A DNA stretch of 64,000 nt. Source: Sphingomonas sp. H160509. GTDB lineage: Bacteria; Pseudomonadota; Alphaproteobacteria; Sphingomonadales; Sphingomonadaceae. The notes beneath the pieces are model-generated. The model was not told the DNA's origin. It made no database searches and saw nothing but the letters and a program-made list of their open reading frames with translations. Numbering within the stretch: position 1 is the stretch's first letter; the number at the start of each line of letters is the position of its first letter. Below, in pieces: positions 11,911 through 21,424 of the stretch. A program made the position numbers and the translations under genes. Location: NCBI RefSeq assembly GCF_024124765.2, contig NZ_JAMXSR020000002.1:2034001-2098000 (forward strand). Direction: 5' to 3'.

Positions 11911-13267
11911 ATGAAGCGCCTAGTAGCCGCCGCAGCCACCGCCCTCCTCCTCTGGACGACGCCCCTCCAGGCCCAGTCGATCCTCCGCGACGCCGAGACC
12001 GAAACCATGTTCGCGGAGATGTCCAACCCGCTGATCAAGGCGGCCGGGCTCTCGACGCGCGACGTGAAGGTCGTGCTCATCAACGACGAGTCGATCAACG
12101 CGTTCGTCGCCGGCGGGCAGACCGTCTACGTCCACTCAGGACTCATCCAGGCCGCCGACAATGCCAACGAAGTCCAAGGCGTCATCGCGCACGAGCTCGG
12201 CCACATCGCCGACGGCCATGTCGTCCTCGCCGATCGCGGCACCAAGCCGGCAATGGGCATGTACCTGCTCTCGATGGTACTCGGCCTCGCCGCGATGGCA
12301 GCCGGCAGCGGCGAGGCCGGCGCCGGCATCATGGCCGCGGGTCAGCAGGCGGCGATGGGCACCTACCTCTCGTTCAGCCGAGTCCAGGAATCGACAGCCG
12401 ACGCGACCGGCGCGAAATTCCTCCGCGAGGCGAACATCTCCGGCCGCGGCATGCTCAGCTTCTTCAAGAAGTTGCAGCAGCAGGAATACCGCTTCGGCAC
12501 CGCCAACATCGATCCGTTCATGCAGTCGCACCCGCTCTCGGGCGAACGCGTCGCGACGCTCACCGCCGACCTCCAAGCCTCGCCCGCCTGGGCCAACAAA
12601 CCCGACGCGGCACTCGAGGAACGCTTCCGCCGCGTGAAGGCCAAGCTCGCCGGCTACGTCATGCCCGCCGACCAGACGCTACAAGCCTTCCCGCCTTCGA
12701 ACCAGTCGATCTACGCCCACTACGCCCGCGCCTACGCGTATCACAAATCCGGCTACCCCGAGAAAGCCGACGCCGAGGCAAACGCCCTCGTAAAGGCCGA
12801 ACCCACCGACCCGTATTTCCTCGAGATAAAAGGCCAGATCCTGCTCGAAGCGGGCAAGCCGGTCGACTCGCTCGTCCCCCCTGCGCGAAGCCACGGAGGG
12901 CTCGCGCAACAACCCGCTGATCGCCACCACCTTCGGCCACGCGCTGATCGCGACCGAGAACAAGGCGAACTACCCCGAGGCGACCAGGGTCCTGCGCACC
13001 GCGGTCGGCCGCGACGACCAGAACCCGTTCGCCTGGATGCAGCTAGGCACAGTCTACGAGCTGACCGGCGATACCGCGCGCGCCGCGCTCGCCACCGCCG
13101 AGCGCGCGAGCATGGGCGGCGACATGCGGACCGCGTCGGCGAGCGCGCAATATGCGCTGGCGAACATCCCGGCGAACACCACCGACTGGATCCGCGCGCA
13201 GGATATCGCGATGGCCGCGCAGAACGAGATGGACGACAACCCCAAGCAGTATAAGCGCCGCAAATGA
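11911..13267 (+). CDS. M48-family metalloprotease with TPR region (BepA-like), one frameshift
   Basis: Repaired length about 451 aa from ATG 11911. A cleavable signal (LVAAAATALLLWTTPLQAQ) directs it to the periplasm. The peptidase domain carries the zinc motif HELGH in VIAHELGHIADGHVV and the third ligand region ESTADATGAKFL. From about residue 270 the protein becomes TPR-like helices (YAHYARAYAYHKSGYPEKAD, then NPFAWMQLGTVYELTGD). This architecture matches BepA/YfgC, a protease and chaperone that handles misassembled outer-membrane proteins. One extra C in the run 12876-12881 shifts the frame; removing it joins DSLVPL to REATEGSRNNPLIATTF. The stop overlaps the start of the DsbA-like gene (ATGA), so the two form an operon concerned with envelope protein quality. 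Confidence 0.88.
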
Positions 13268-13974
13268 GCAAACTTACATTCCCGGCGATCGCGGTCGCGG
13301 GCGCCGTCATCGGAGGCCTCGCGGTCTGGGGCTATGACCGCCAGGGCGGCGGCGTCGAGCGCGCGCAGGTCGAAGCGATCGTCCACGACTATGTCCTGGC
13401 GCACCCCGAGATCCTGCCCGAGGCGATGGAGAAACTGCGCGACCGCGAGTCGGGCAAGACGGTCACCGCCAACCGGGACGCGATCGTCACCCCGTTCGGC
13501 AGCGCCTGGGCCGGCAACCCCAAGGGCGACGTCTCGCTCGTCGAGTATTTTGATTACAATTGCGGATATTGCCGCGCGAGCCTGCCGATGATCGCCAAGC
13601 TGATCGCCGCCGACCCGAAAGTCCGCGTCGTCTTCCGCGAACTCCCGATCCTCAGCGCCGAAAGCCGCATCGCCGCGCGCGCCAGCCTGGCGGCCGCACA
13701 ACAAGGCAAGTTCGCCACCTTCCACGACGCGCTCTACGCCGGCGGCCCCGTCAGCGACGCCTCGATCGCCGCCGCTGCGAGCAAGGCCGGGGTCGACACC
13801 ACGCAGGCGAGCTTCACCAAGACCGCCGACGCCGAGATCGCCAAGAACATGGAAACCGCCGCGAAACTCGGCATGACCGGCACGCCAAGCTGGGTGGTCG
13901 GCGACCGAGTCCTGTCGGGCGCGTTGCCGCTAGAGGACCTGCAAAAAGCCGTAGCAGCAGCGCGCGCCGGTTGA
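13264..13974 (+). CDS. DsbA-family thiol:disulfide oxidoreductase
   Basis: 236 aa. An N-terminal hydrophobic segment ([20 protein letters not shown]) acts as signal or anchor, followed by a helical region and a thioredoxin-fold DsbA domain. The active site is CGYC in [15 protein letters not shown] and the cis-Pro loop is TGTPSWVVG. It is expected to oxidise or isomerise disulfides of exported proteins in the periplasm. Its closest family look is DsbA/ScsC-like proteins with an N-terminal helical extension. It starts inside the stop codon of the M48 protease gene (ATGA), implying translational coupling. Frame is intact. Confidence 0.9.
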   Translation: MSKLTFPAIAVAGAVIGGLAVWGYDRQGGGVERAQVEAIVHDYVLAHPEILPEAMEKLRDRESGKTVTANRDAIVTPFGSAWAGNPKGDVSLVEYFDYNCGYCRASLPMIAKLIAADPKVRVVFRELPILSAESRIAARASLAAAQQGKFATFHDALYAGGPVSDASIAAAASKAGVDTTQASFTKTADAEIAKNMETAAKLGMTGTPSWVVGDRVLSGALPLEDLQKAVAAARAG

Positions 13975-13987
13975 CGCCCCCCTCCTT

Positions 13988-14043
13988 GTTTCCCCGCGAA
14001 GGCGGGGACCCAGCCTGGGCTCCCGCCTTCGCGGGAGAACAAG
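13988..14043. repeat. REP-like palindrome, family A copy 3
   Basis: CCCCGCGAAGGCGGGG and CTCCCGCCTTCGCGGGAG around ACCCAGCCTGGG. It separates the DsbA-like gene from the ABC transporter genes. Confidence 0.9.
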
Positions 14044-14110
14044 AAGGCGCGGGAAGGCCTATCATTCACGCCCCGCCACCCCCATCTTCCCCTCACAAAA
14101 AGGGGTGCCA

Positions 14111-15040
14111 ATGACCGAACCGATCCTGTCCATCGCGGGCGTCACCAAGACCTACAAGAGCGGCACCACAGCCCTCCACCCCGTCGACCTCGACATCCGG
14201 AAAGGCGAGATCTTCGCCCTCCTCGGCCCCAACGGCGCGGGCAAGACGACGCTGATCAGCATCATCTGCGGCATCGTCACGCCGTCCGCCGGGACGATCA
14301 AGGTCGCGGGCTACGACGCGATCCGCGATTATAAGCAGGCCCGCAGCCGCATCGGCCTCGTGCCGCAGGAACTCAACGTCGACATGTTCGAGACGGTGCT
14401 CGCCACCGTCACCTTCAGCCGCCGCCTGTTCGGCCGCTCGGGGCATAGCGCGTACATCGAACAGGTGCTCCGCGACCTCTCGCTCTGGGACAAGCGCGAC
14501 GCGAAGATCCGCGAACTTTCCGGCGGCATGAAGCGCCGCGTGCTGATCGCGAAAGCCCTCGCGCACGAACCCGAAATCCTGTTCCTCGACGAGCCCACCG
14601 CGGGCGTCGACGTCGCATTGCGTCGCGACATGTGGAAGCTCGTCCACCGCCTGCGCGAAGGCGGCACGACGATCATCCTGACGACGCATTACATCGAGGA
14701 AGCCGAGGAAATGGCCGACCGCGTCGGCGTCATCGACAAGGGCAAGCTGCTCCTTGTCGACGACAAGGCGTCGCTGATGAAGAAGCTCGGCAAGCGCGAA
14801 CTCGACATCGCGCTCCAGGACCCGATGATGGCGCTTCCCCCGGAACTCGCCGACTGGGACCTGTCGCTGGAAGACGACGGTAAGCGCCTGCGCTACGTGT
14901 TCGACGCGCAGGCCGACCACACCGGAATCCCGTCGTTGCTGCGCAAACTCAGCGAACTCGGCATCGGCTTCAAGGACCTCGAAACCAGCAAATCGAGCCT
15001 CGAAGACATCTTCGTCGATCTCGTCGGAGAACGCGCATGA
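14111..15040 (+). CDS. ABC transporter ATP-binding protein (ABC-2/YadG type)
   Basis: 309 aa. It has all the ATPase motifs: Walker [15 protein letters not shown]-loop LVPQELNVD, signature LSGGMKRR, Walker [15 protein letters not shown] and the switch His in [12 protein letters not shown]. It has the C-terminal extension typical of DrrA/YadG/NodI-like export ATPases. It pairs with the permease that starts in its stop codon (ATGA), giving a two-gene ABC-2 exporter of the inner membrane. Start ATG 14111 is preferred over GTG 14105 because AAAAAGGGG lies at the right distance. Substrate unknown; drug, polysaccharide and lipid exporters all share this design. Confidence 0.9.
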   Translation: MTEPILSIAGVTKTYKSGTTALHPVDLDIRKGEIFALLGPNGAGKTTLISIICGIVTPSAGTIKVAGYDAIRDYKQARSRIGLVPQELNVDMFETVLATVTFSRRLFGRSGHSAYIEQVLRDLSLWDKRDAKIRELSGGMKRRVLIAKALAHEPEILFLDEPTAGVDVALRRDMWKLVHRLREGGTTIILTTHYIEEAEEMADRVGVIDKGKLLLVDDKASLMKKLGKRELDIALQDPMMALPPELADWDLSLEDDGKRLRYVFDAQADHTGIPSLLRKLSELGIGFKDLETSKSSLEDIFVDLVGERA

Positions 15041-15798
15041 ATACCCACGGCATCTGGGCGATCTATCGCTTCGAAATGGCGCGCGCGCTGCGCACCCTGT
15101 GGCAGAGCCTCGTCACCCCGGTCCTAACGACGTCACTCTACTTCATAGTTTTCGGCGGTGCGATCGGGAGCCGCATGCAGCAGGTCGGCGGCGTCGGCTA
15201 TGGCAGCTTCATCGTCCCCGGCCTGATCATGCTGTCGCTGCTCACGCAGAGCATCTCGAACGCGTCGATCGGCATCTACTTCCCCAAGTTCACCGGCACG
15301 ATCTACGAACTGCTGTCGGCGCCCGTCTCGGCGATGGAGATGGTGATCGGCTATGTCGGCGCGGCGACCACCAAGTCGGTGATCCTCGGGCTGATCATCC
15401 TCGCCACCGCATCGTTCTTCGTGCCGCTGCGGATCGAACACCCGTTCGCGATGATCGCGTTCCTGATCCTGACCGCGGTCGCGTTCAGCCTGTTCGGGTT
15501 CATAATCGGTGTGTGGGCCAACGGCTTCGAGCAGCTGAACTTCGTCCCCGCGCTGCTGATCACGCCGCTGACGTTCCTCGGCGGCGCGTTCTACTCGATC
15601 GACATGCTGCCCCAGCCGTGGCGCACGTTCAGCCTGTTCAACCCGGTCGTCTATTTGGTCAGCGGCTTCCGCTGGAGCTTCTTCGGGGTCGGTGATGTCG
15701 CGGTCGGGGTGAGCCTCGCGGTCACGGCCGGCTTCCTCGCGGTATGCCTCATCGCGATCGCCTGGATCTTCAAGACCGGCTGGCGGATGAAGAACTGA
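15037..15798 (+). CDS. ABC-2 type transporter permease (YadH type)
   Basis: 253 aa with six hydrophobic segments and the ABC-2 membrane fold. The C-terminal motif [17 protein letters not shown] followed by [13 protein letters not shown] is the classic signature of YadH/NodJ-like permeases. It overlaps the ATPase gene by four bases (ATGA) and must be its membrane partner. Export of an unknown compound across the inner membrane is expected. Frame is intact. Confidence 0.9.
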   Translation: MNTHGIWAIYRFEMARALRTLWQSLVTPVLTTSLYFIVFGGAIGSRMQQVGGVGYGSFIVPGLIMLSLLTQSISNASIGIYFPKFTGTIYELLSAPVSAMEMVIGYVGAATTKSVILGLIILATASFFVPLRIEHPFAMIAFLILTAVAFSLFGFIIGVWANGFEQLNFVPALLITPLTFLGGAFYSIDMLPQPWRTFSLFNPVVYLVSGFRWSFFGVGDVAVGVSLAVTAGFLAVCLIAIAWIFKTGWRMKN

Positions 15799-15810
15799 CC
15801 GAAGAACCAT

Positions 15811-15866
15811 GTTTCCCCGCGAAGGCGGGGACCCAGTCTGGGCTCCCGCCTTCGCGGGAGAACAAG
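15811..15866. repeat. REP-like palindrome, family A copy 4
   Basis: CCCCGCGAAGGCGGGG and CTCCCGCCTTCGCGGGAG around ACCCAGTCTGGG. It lies between the convergent permease and CocE/NonD hydrolase genes, and nearly touches the stop of the latter. Confidence 0.9.
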
Positions 15867-15870
15867 CTTT

Positions 15871-17721
15871 TTACCGCATAACCGGCAACGTGATCCGCGA
15901 GCCCGCACAAACCCTCTGCGTCGCCTTCACGTAATCCGCCGGTTTCGCCCGCGCGATATTCGGTACGAACGACTGCGGGTTGCGGTCGATCATCGGGAAC
16001 CAGCTCGACTGCACTTGCACCATGATCCGGTGCCCCGCCTTGAACACATGGTCATGGTCGCGCAGCGGCACGTCCCACGCGACCACCTTCCCCGGCACGA
16101 GAGGCTGCGGCGCCGTATCGCTCGCCAGGAAGCGCCCGCGCCGCACCTCCATCGCGATCGGCAGCTGGTACCCGTTCAACGTCTTCGCGTAATCGCCAGG
16201 CCGGGCCTGAGACTTGTCGAACGCCTCGGTATCGTCGGGCAGCACGTCGATCAGCTTCACCACGAAATCGCTGTCCGTCCCGCTCGTCGAAGCCTGCAAC
16301 GTCGCGGACAGTGCTCCCGTCACGGTCAGGTCCGTGGTCAGGGGTTCCGACACATACCCCAGCACATCGGGCCGATGATCGACGAAGCGCTGGTCGTCCG
16401 CCTCCCACCACGCCCAGTCAGGGCTGGCATAGGTCGCCGACATCGGGCGCCGGCGAAACGGCACCGGGTTCGCCGGATCGGACACGTAATCGCGACACCC
16501 CTCGCCCGCGGCCGGCGCGGTGAATGACAGGCTGCCGTCCGCATGCAGGTAAAGCTCGGTCGTCTTCGCGCCCGTCGGAGGCCAGGCGGCATAGGTCTTC
16601 CACACGTTCGACCCCGACTGGAACATCTTCGCCGCAAAGTCCGGCCGGGGGCCCTTGCCGTGCAGCCAGTATGCAAAGAACAGCGCCTGGATTCGCTCCT
16701 GGAACTGCGTGCCGCTCGCCGTGCCTAGCGGGATCGGCCCGAGATGATCCGCCACGCCCTGCCACCCGCCATGCCGCCACGGCCCCGCGACCATCTGCGC
16801 CAGATGATCCGGATCGTTGCGTTTCTGCCGCGCGTAGATCTGCCACGAACCCCAAGGATCCTCCTGATCCCAGAACCCGGCGACGTTCAGCGTCGGCACC
16901 GTCGTCTTGCCGAGCGCATCGGTCCAGCGCTGCGCGGTATAGAAAGTATCGTGATTGGGATGATCGAGCAGCGCCATGAACATCGGCACCCGCCCCTTGA
17001 AGACATTCCTGTCGATCGCCTCCGCCGAGCCAACCTTGAGGAAATAGTCGTAGGTATCGCTCGGATACGCGAAGTCGGAATTCTTCATCTTGTCGAGTTG
17101 CAGCGACGACACCCAGTCGGTCGCATAGCTCAGCCGCAGCGCGCCGTTGCGGTGGAGGTCGTCCGACTGCCAGTAATCGATCCACGCCGCTTGCGGGGAG
17201 ACCGCCTTCAGCGCTGGATGCGGGTTCGCCAGCGCTACGGCGGCGGCGAACCCCGGATAGGACACGCCCCACATGCCGACCTTGCCATTGTTGGCTGGGA
17301 CGTTCTTCACCAGCCAGCCGACGGTGTCGTAGGCGTCCGTAGCCTCGTCGACCGCTTTCGGATCGCCCGGGTGGACCGCGGTCGAGAGCGTGAAGACGCC
17401 GTCCGACTTGAACCGCCCGCGCATCGACTGGAACACGAAGATATAGCCGTCCTTCATCAACGGTCCGAAGCGATCGGCGGTGGCGAATGGCGCATCGGGC
17501 ACGCCGTAGGGAGTCCGCTGGAGCAGGATCGGCAGCGGCCCGGTCATCCCGCGCGGCCGCATGATGACCGTCTGCAACTTCGCGCCATCGCGCATCGGCA
17601 CCATCACCTCTTCGAAGGTAAAGGGGGATTGGGTCGCGGTTTGCGGCGCGGACTGCGCGAGCGTGGCGGCCGGGACAGCTGCGGTGACGGCAAGCGCAAA
17701 CAGGAAAGCGTTACGCGACAT
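15871..17721 (-). CDS. CocE/NonD family serine hydrolase (X-Pro dipeptidyl-peptidase fold), exported
   Basis: 616 aa. The signal peptide is NAFLFALAVTAAVPAATLAQ. An alpha/beta-hydrolase domain carries the nucleophile elbow GVSYPG (Ser about 154), preceded by FQSMRGRFKSDG. The C-terminal jelly-roll domain holds the conserved block GHRIMVQVQSSWFPMIDRNP. Family members are cocaine esterase, X-Pro dipeptidyl aminopeptidases, glutaryl-7-ACA acylases and alpha-amino-acid ester hydrolases. The exported form suggests peptide or ester scavenging in the periplasm, but the substrate is not predictable. Frame is intact. Confidence 0.9.
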   Translation of the reverse strand: MSRNAFLFALAVTAAVPAATLAQSAPQTATQSPFTFEEVMVPMRDGAKLQTVIMRPRGMTGPLPILLQRTPYGVPDAPFATADRFGPLMKDGYIFVFQSMRGRFKSDGVFTLSTAVHPGDPKAVDEATDAYDTVGWLVKNVPANNGKVGMWGVSYPGFAAAVALANPHPALKAVSPQAAWIDYWQSDDLHRNGALRLSYATDWVSSLQLDKMKNSDFAYPSDTYDYFLKVGSAEAIDRNVFKGRVPMFMALLDHPNHDTFYTAQRWTDALGKTTVPTLNVAGFWDQEDPWGSWQIYARQKRNDPDHLAQMVAGPWRHGGWQGVADHLGPIPLGTASGTQFQERIQALFFAYWLHGKGPRPDFAAKMFQSGSNVWKTYAAWPPTGAKTTELYLHADGSLSFTAPAAGEGCRDYVSDPANPVPFRRRPMSATYASPDWAWWEADDQRFVDHRPDVLGYVSEPLTTDLTVTGALSATLQASTSGTDSDFVVKLIDVLPDDTEAFDKSQARPGDYAKTLNGYQLPIAMEVRRGRFLASDTAPQPLVPGKVVAWDVPLRDHDHVFKAGHRIMVQVQSSWFPMIDRNPQSFVPNIARAKPADYVKATQRVCAGSRITLPVMR

Positions 17722-17773
17722 GGAATTCCCTTCGTAGACCGTGCCACGATTGGACGAACCCGCGCCTGCGAAG

Positions 17774-18506
17774 TCAAGCCGCGCGCCACGCTCCGGTCAA
17801 CATCGGGCGCAATACCAGCGAGTTGAGATCGATCAGCGCGTGCAGGACCATCGCCAGCCACAGCTCCCCGGTCATCAGATACACCGCCGCCATCAGCGCG
17901 CCGACGAGCGTGGTCGCGATCACGCCCGCCCGCCCCCTGATACAGATGCATCGCGCCGAACGCCGCCACCGCGACGCCGAACGCGACGAACGCGCTGCCG
18001 GAGACGAGCGCGACCAGCAGCGGCAGGAACAGGCGAAAAGCGAGCTCCTCGGAGATGCCCGCCGCGATCGACATGGCGGCGGCATGCGCGATCTCCCGCC
18101 GGTTGCGCGGGAGCAGCGAGCCGACATTGCCGATCGTCTTGAGGATACGCCAGTTGCCCCGCGTCGCGAGCACCGCGCCGACGATCAGGCCGCCAAGCGC
18201 ACTGCCGCCGATCATGCCGAGCAGTTCTACGCGGCTGTCGCCTTCGAAGCTGGGGAGGAACGTGCGGAGGGCATCGAACTCGGGCGGCACCGTGACAAGC
18301 GCGTCAAGGCGTCCGAGCAGGGCTAGGCCGATCGCTGCCGGCAGGACGAAGGCGATCGCTGCCTTGGCGATCCACAGGCGGTAGGTCTTCTGGCGCGACG
18401 CGGTGTCGGGGAGGCGCTTGATACGGCGGTAGCCGAGGAGGTCGCCCTTGAGGAACCAGACGAGGCTCATGATCGTGACGATGAGGAGGGCGTTGGGAAG
18501 GATCAT
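17774..18506 (-). CDS. CPBP-family intramembrane metalloprotease, one frameshift
   Basis: Repaired length about 243 aa. It is a polytopic inner-membrane protein with the three CPBP motifs: EExxxR in GISEELAFRLFLPLL, FxxxH in FGAMHLYQG, and HxxxD in MVLHALIDLN. These form the proposed metal-dependent active site shared with Rce1-type CAAX proteases. One extra G (plus-strand C run 17933-17937) breaks the frame just after HLYQG; removing it restores HLYQGRAGVIATTLVGAL and the last motif. Bacterial members are linked to bacteriocin immunity, protein processing or unknown tasks; no neighbour points to one here. Confidence 0.85.
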
Positions 18507-18548
18507 GCCGACACTTCGCCCTTCCTGCGTTCCACCGCTCGGCCTTTA

Positions 18549-18602
18549 TGTTCTCCCGCGAAGGCGGGAGCCCAGTCTGGGTCCCCGCCTTCGCGGGGAC
18601 AC
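18549..18602. repeat. REP-like palindrome, family A copy 5
   Basis: CTCCCGCGAAGGCGGGAG and CCCCGCCTTCGCGGGG around CCCAGTCTGGG, in the opposite orientation to most other copies. It lies upstream of the CPBP gene. Confidence 0.9.
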
Positions 18603-18635
18603 ATTGTTGGCTGATGCGACATTCCACCGAAGGCG

Positions 18636-18740
18636 CCACCCCGGCGAAGGCCGGGGCCCAGTTGGGGGACGTTGCTAACTACGGACAACGCTCCGTTACT
18701 CCGACCTTTCCACCTGGGCCCCGGCCTTCGCCGGGGTGGC
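18636..18740. repeat. REP-like element, family B copy 2
   Basis: ACCCCGGCGAAGGCCGGGG and CCCCGGCCTTCGCCGGGGTG flank an interior with CTAACTACGGACAACGC and CCGTTACTCCG. It lies just downstream of glpX. Confidence 0.9.
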
Positions 18741-18761
18741 GCCCCTACTCAGTCGGCCAAA

Positions 18762-19733
18762 TCAATCAGTCCGATGCTCACCCTTGACCCAACGCACCGT
18801 CCCCGAAGAAGCCCGCATTACCACGCTCTCGGTGGTCATCTTGCCCTTCTTCCGCTTCACGCCAGCCAGCAACGAGCCATCAGTAACCCCGGTCGCCGCA
18901 AAGATGCAGTCGCCCTTCGCCAGTTCCGACAGGTCATACTGCTTGTCGAGGTCCGTAATCCCCCACTTCGCCGCACGCCCGCGCTCGTCGTCGTTCCGGA
19001 ACAGCAAGCGTCCCTTGAACTGCCCACCGACACAGCGCAGTGCCGCGCATGCCAGCACGCCCTCGGGGGCACCACCCGACCCCATATACACGTCCACCGT
19101 GGTCTCGGGATCGGACGTCGCGATCACGCCGGCGACGTCGCCGTCACCGATCAGCATGATCCCGCAACCGACCTGGCGCAGTTCGGCGATCAGCGCCTCG
19201 TGACGCGGCCGATCGAGCACGCACACGATCAGGTCGCGCGCGGGCACGCCCTTGGCGGCGGCGACGGCGTTGATGTTCTCGGTCGGCGTCTTGTCGAGAT
19301 CGATGATGCCCTCGGGATAGCCCGGCCCGACCGCGATCTTGTCCATGTAGACGTCGGGCGCATTGAGCAGCCCGCCCTCTTCGGCGATCGCCAGCACGGC
19401 GAGGCTGTTCGGCCCCGCGGTCGCGCAGATCGTCGTGCCTTCGAGCGGATCGAGCGCGATGTCGATCTTCGGGCCCTTGCCGATTGCCGAGCCGACCTTC
19501 TCGCCGATGAACAGCATCGGCGCCTCGTCGCGCTCGCCCTCGCCGATCACGACGGTGCCGTCCATGTAGAGCGAGTTGAGCGCCTCGCGCATCGCCTCGA
19601 CCGCGGCTGCATCCGCCGCCTTCTCGTCACCGCGCCCGACGAGCGTGGACGCGGCGATCGCCGCCGCTTCAGTCACGCGGACCATTTCGAGGACGAGTAC
19701 GCGGTCGAGAACCTGGCTGGCGGCAGCGGTCAA
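18762..19733 (-). CDS. glpX: Class II fructose-1,6-bisphosphatase GlpX
   Basis: 323 aa, the usual length. The metal and phosphate site motifs are present: GTVVIGEGERDEAPML, IDIALDPLEGTT and GSGGAPEGVLACAAL. It hydrolyses fructose-1,6-bisphosphate to fructose-6-phosphate in gluconeogenesis, in the cytoplasm with Mn or Mg. The start is TTG 19733: AGGAG lies seven bases upstream and no better ATG is available. dapD lies about 60 bases upstream on the same strand and the two may be co-transcribed. Confidence 0.95.
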   Translation of the reverse strand: MTAAASQVLDRVLVLEMVRVTEAAAIAASTLVGRGDEKAADAAAVEAMREALNSLYMDGTVVIGEGERDEAPMLFIGEKVGSAIGKGPKIDIALDPLEGTTICATAGPNSLAVLAIAEEGGLLNAPDVYMDKIAVGPGYPEGIIDLDKTPTENINAVAAAKGVPARDLIVCVLDRPRHEALIAELRQVGCGIMLIGDGDVAGVIATSDPETTVDVYMGSGGAPEGVLACAALRCVGGQFKGRLLFRNDDERGRAAKWGITDLDKQYDLSELAKGDCIFAATGVTDGSLLAGVKRKKGKMTTESVVMRASSGTVRWVKGEHRTD

Positions 19734-19794
19734 AGTCTATCTCCTCGGTATGTTTCGACCCGGATAGGCAGCGCCTGCCGGGTTGTCGACCCGA

Positions 19795-20613
19795 TCAGTC
19801 CCTCAGCAGGTCGTTGATCGAGGTTTTGGAACGAGTTTGCGCATCGACACGCTTGACGATCACCGCGCAGTACAGGGCTGGCTTACCGTCACCGCCACCG
19901 ATCGAGCCCGGCACGACGACGGAATAGGGCGGCACTTCGCCCTTGAACACTTCGCCGGTCGCGCGGTCGACGATCTTGGTCGAGGCGCCCAGATACACGC
20001 CCATCGACAGCACCGCACCCTCGCCGACGCGGACGCCCTCCGCCACTTCAGCGCGCGCGCCGATGAAGGCGCCATCGCCGATGATGACGGGGTCGGCCTG
20101 CAATGGCTCGAGCACGCCACCGATGCCGGCGCCGCCGGACAGATGCACGTTCTTGCCGATCTGCGCGCACGATCCGACCGTCGCCCAGGCGTCGACCATC
20201 GTCCCCTCGCCGACATAGGCGCCGATGTTGACGAAACTCGGCATCAGGATCGCACCCTTGGCGATGAAGCTCCCGCGGCGAGCGACCGCACCGGGCACGA
20301 CGCGGATGCCAGCCGTACGGAACTCGGTCTCGCCCCAGCTCGAGAACTTCGACGGCACCTTGTCGAACCCCGGGGACCCCGCCGAACCGCCATCGATCAC
20401 GACGTTGTCGTTGAGCCGGAACGAGAGCAGCACGGCCTTCTTCAACCACTGGTTGACCTGCCAGCCATCAGCCGTCGGCTCGGCAACACGGGCCGTACCC
20501 GCGTCCAGCATCGCCAGCGCGGACTCGACGGCGTCGCGAACCTCGCCCTTGGTATCCAGGCCAAGGTTCGCGCGGTCGTCCCAGGCGGCGTCGATGATGG
20601 TCTGCAAGGTCAT
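19795..20613 (-). CDS. dapD: 2,3,4,5-tetrahydropyridine-2,6-dicarboxylate N-succinyltransferase DapD
   Basis: 272 aa. An N-terminal helical part ([15 protein letters not shown]) is followed by a left-handed beta-helix of hexapeptide repeats ([54 protein letters not shown]). It transfers succinyl from succinyl-CoA to tetrahydrodipicolinate in the succinylase branch of lysine and meso-diaminopimelate synthesis. ATG 20613 is chosen because it overlaps the stop of the upstream HAD gene (ATGA); a longer frame reaching 20640 would overlap that gene more deeply. Confidence 0.96.
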   Translation of the reverse strand: MTLQTIIDAAWDDRANLGLDTKGEVRDAVESALAMLDAGTARVAEPTADGWQVNQWLKKAVLLSFRLNDNVVIDGGSAGSPGFDKVPSKFSSWGETEFRTAGIRVVPGAVARRGSFIAKGAILMPSFVNIGAYVGEGTMVDAWATVGSCAQIGKNVHLSGGAGIGGVLEPLQADPVIIGDGAFIGARAEVAEGVRVGEGAVLSMGVYLGASTKIVDRATGEVFKGEVPPYSVVVPGSIGGGDGKPALYCAVIVKRVDAQTRSKTSINDLLRD

Positions 20614-21288
20614 GATGTCTCCAGGATGGTTTCGAGCCATGGCGCAAGCACCGGCACGGTGAAATCGATGTGATCGCGCGCCGCATCGGGCGACTGCTCG
20701 GAGCCGTTGTCGATCCAGACTGTGGTCATCCCGATCGCCTTGGCCGGCGTCAAATTGCGCGCCATGTCGTCCGCGAACAGCGACTCTCGCGGATCGATGT
20801 CGAACGCAGCGCAGAACCCTGCATAGGCCGACGCATGCGGCTTCGGCATCAGGTTCATCGCGTGGATGTCGTGGATCGCCTCGAAGCTCTCGCTCAGCCC
20901 GAGCCGGTCGAGGATTTTCAGCGCATAGGGCTTGTCGCCATTGGTGAAGACGAGTTTCCGCCCCGGCAGCTTCGCGATCGCGGCGACCAGGGGCGCGTCG
21001 TGCTCCAACACGTCCATCTCGATGTCGTGGACATGCGCCAGGAACGCGTGCGGATCGACGTGATGCTCGGCCATCAGCCCCGACAGCGTCGTGCCGTGAT
21101 TGTGGAAATACCCCTTCTGCACGCGCGCGCGCTCGTCATGCTCGAGCCCGAGCAGGTCCTGGATGAACCCGGTCATCCGCGCGTCGACCTGCGCGAACAG
21201 GTCCGCGCTCGCCGGGTACAGCGTGTTGTCGAGATCGAAGATCCAGTTGCGGACATGGTCGAGGCGGGGGGTCAAGGCGGGCAAGCAT
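20610..21288 (-). CDS. HAD-family pyrimidine 5'-nucleotidase (start probably frameshifted)
   Basis: About 225 aa if repaired. The HAD motif I is [12 protein letters not shown], motif II is [11 protein letters not shown], and the acidic motif is [10 protein letters not shown]. This matches the SDT1/YjjG-like pyrimidine 5'-nucleotidase group, which dephosphorylates nucleoside monophosphates. In the frame as read, only TTG codons can start it (21326, 21284 or 21275). Removing one base from the G6 run 21266-21271 puts the coding frame in phase with ATG 21288, giving [20 protein letters not shown], a much more usual start. It is coupled to dapD by an ATGA overlap. Confidence 0.82.
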
Positions 21289-21424
21289 CGGCCGGAACCT
21301 CTACGGACCGCCGCGCGCGGCGACAAGCGGGGTGCGACACTGCCGACCTTCAGGGCCGATGTTTACGATCGCGTAAGGCTTTGCATTCCAGTATGTTACG
21401 GAAAATTACAAAAGGGCGGACTGG

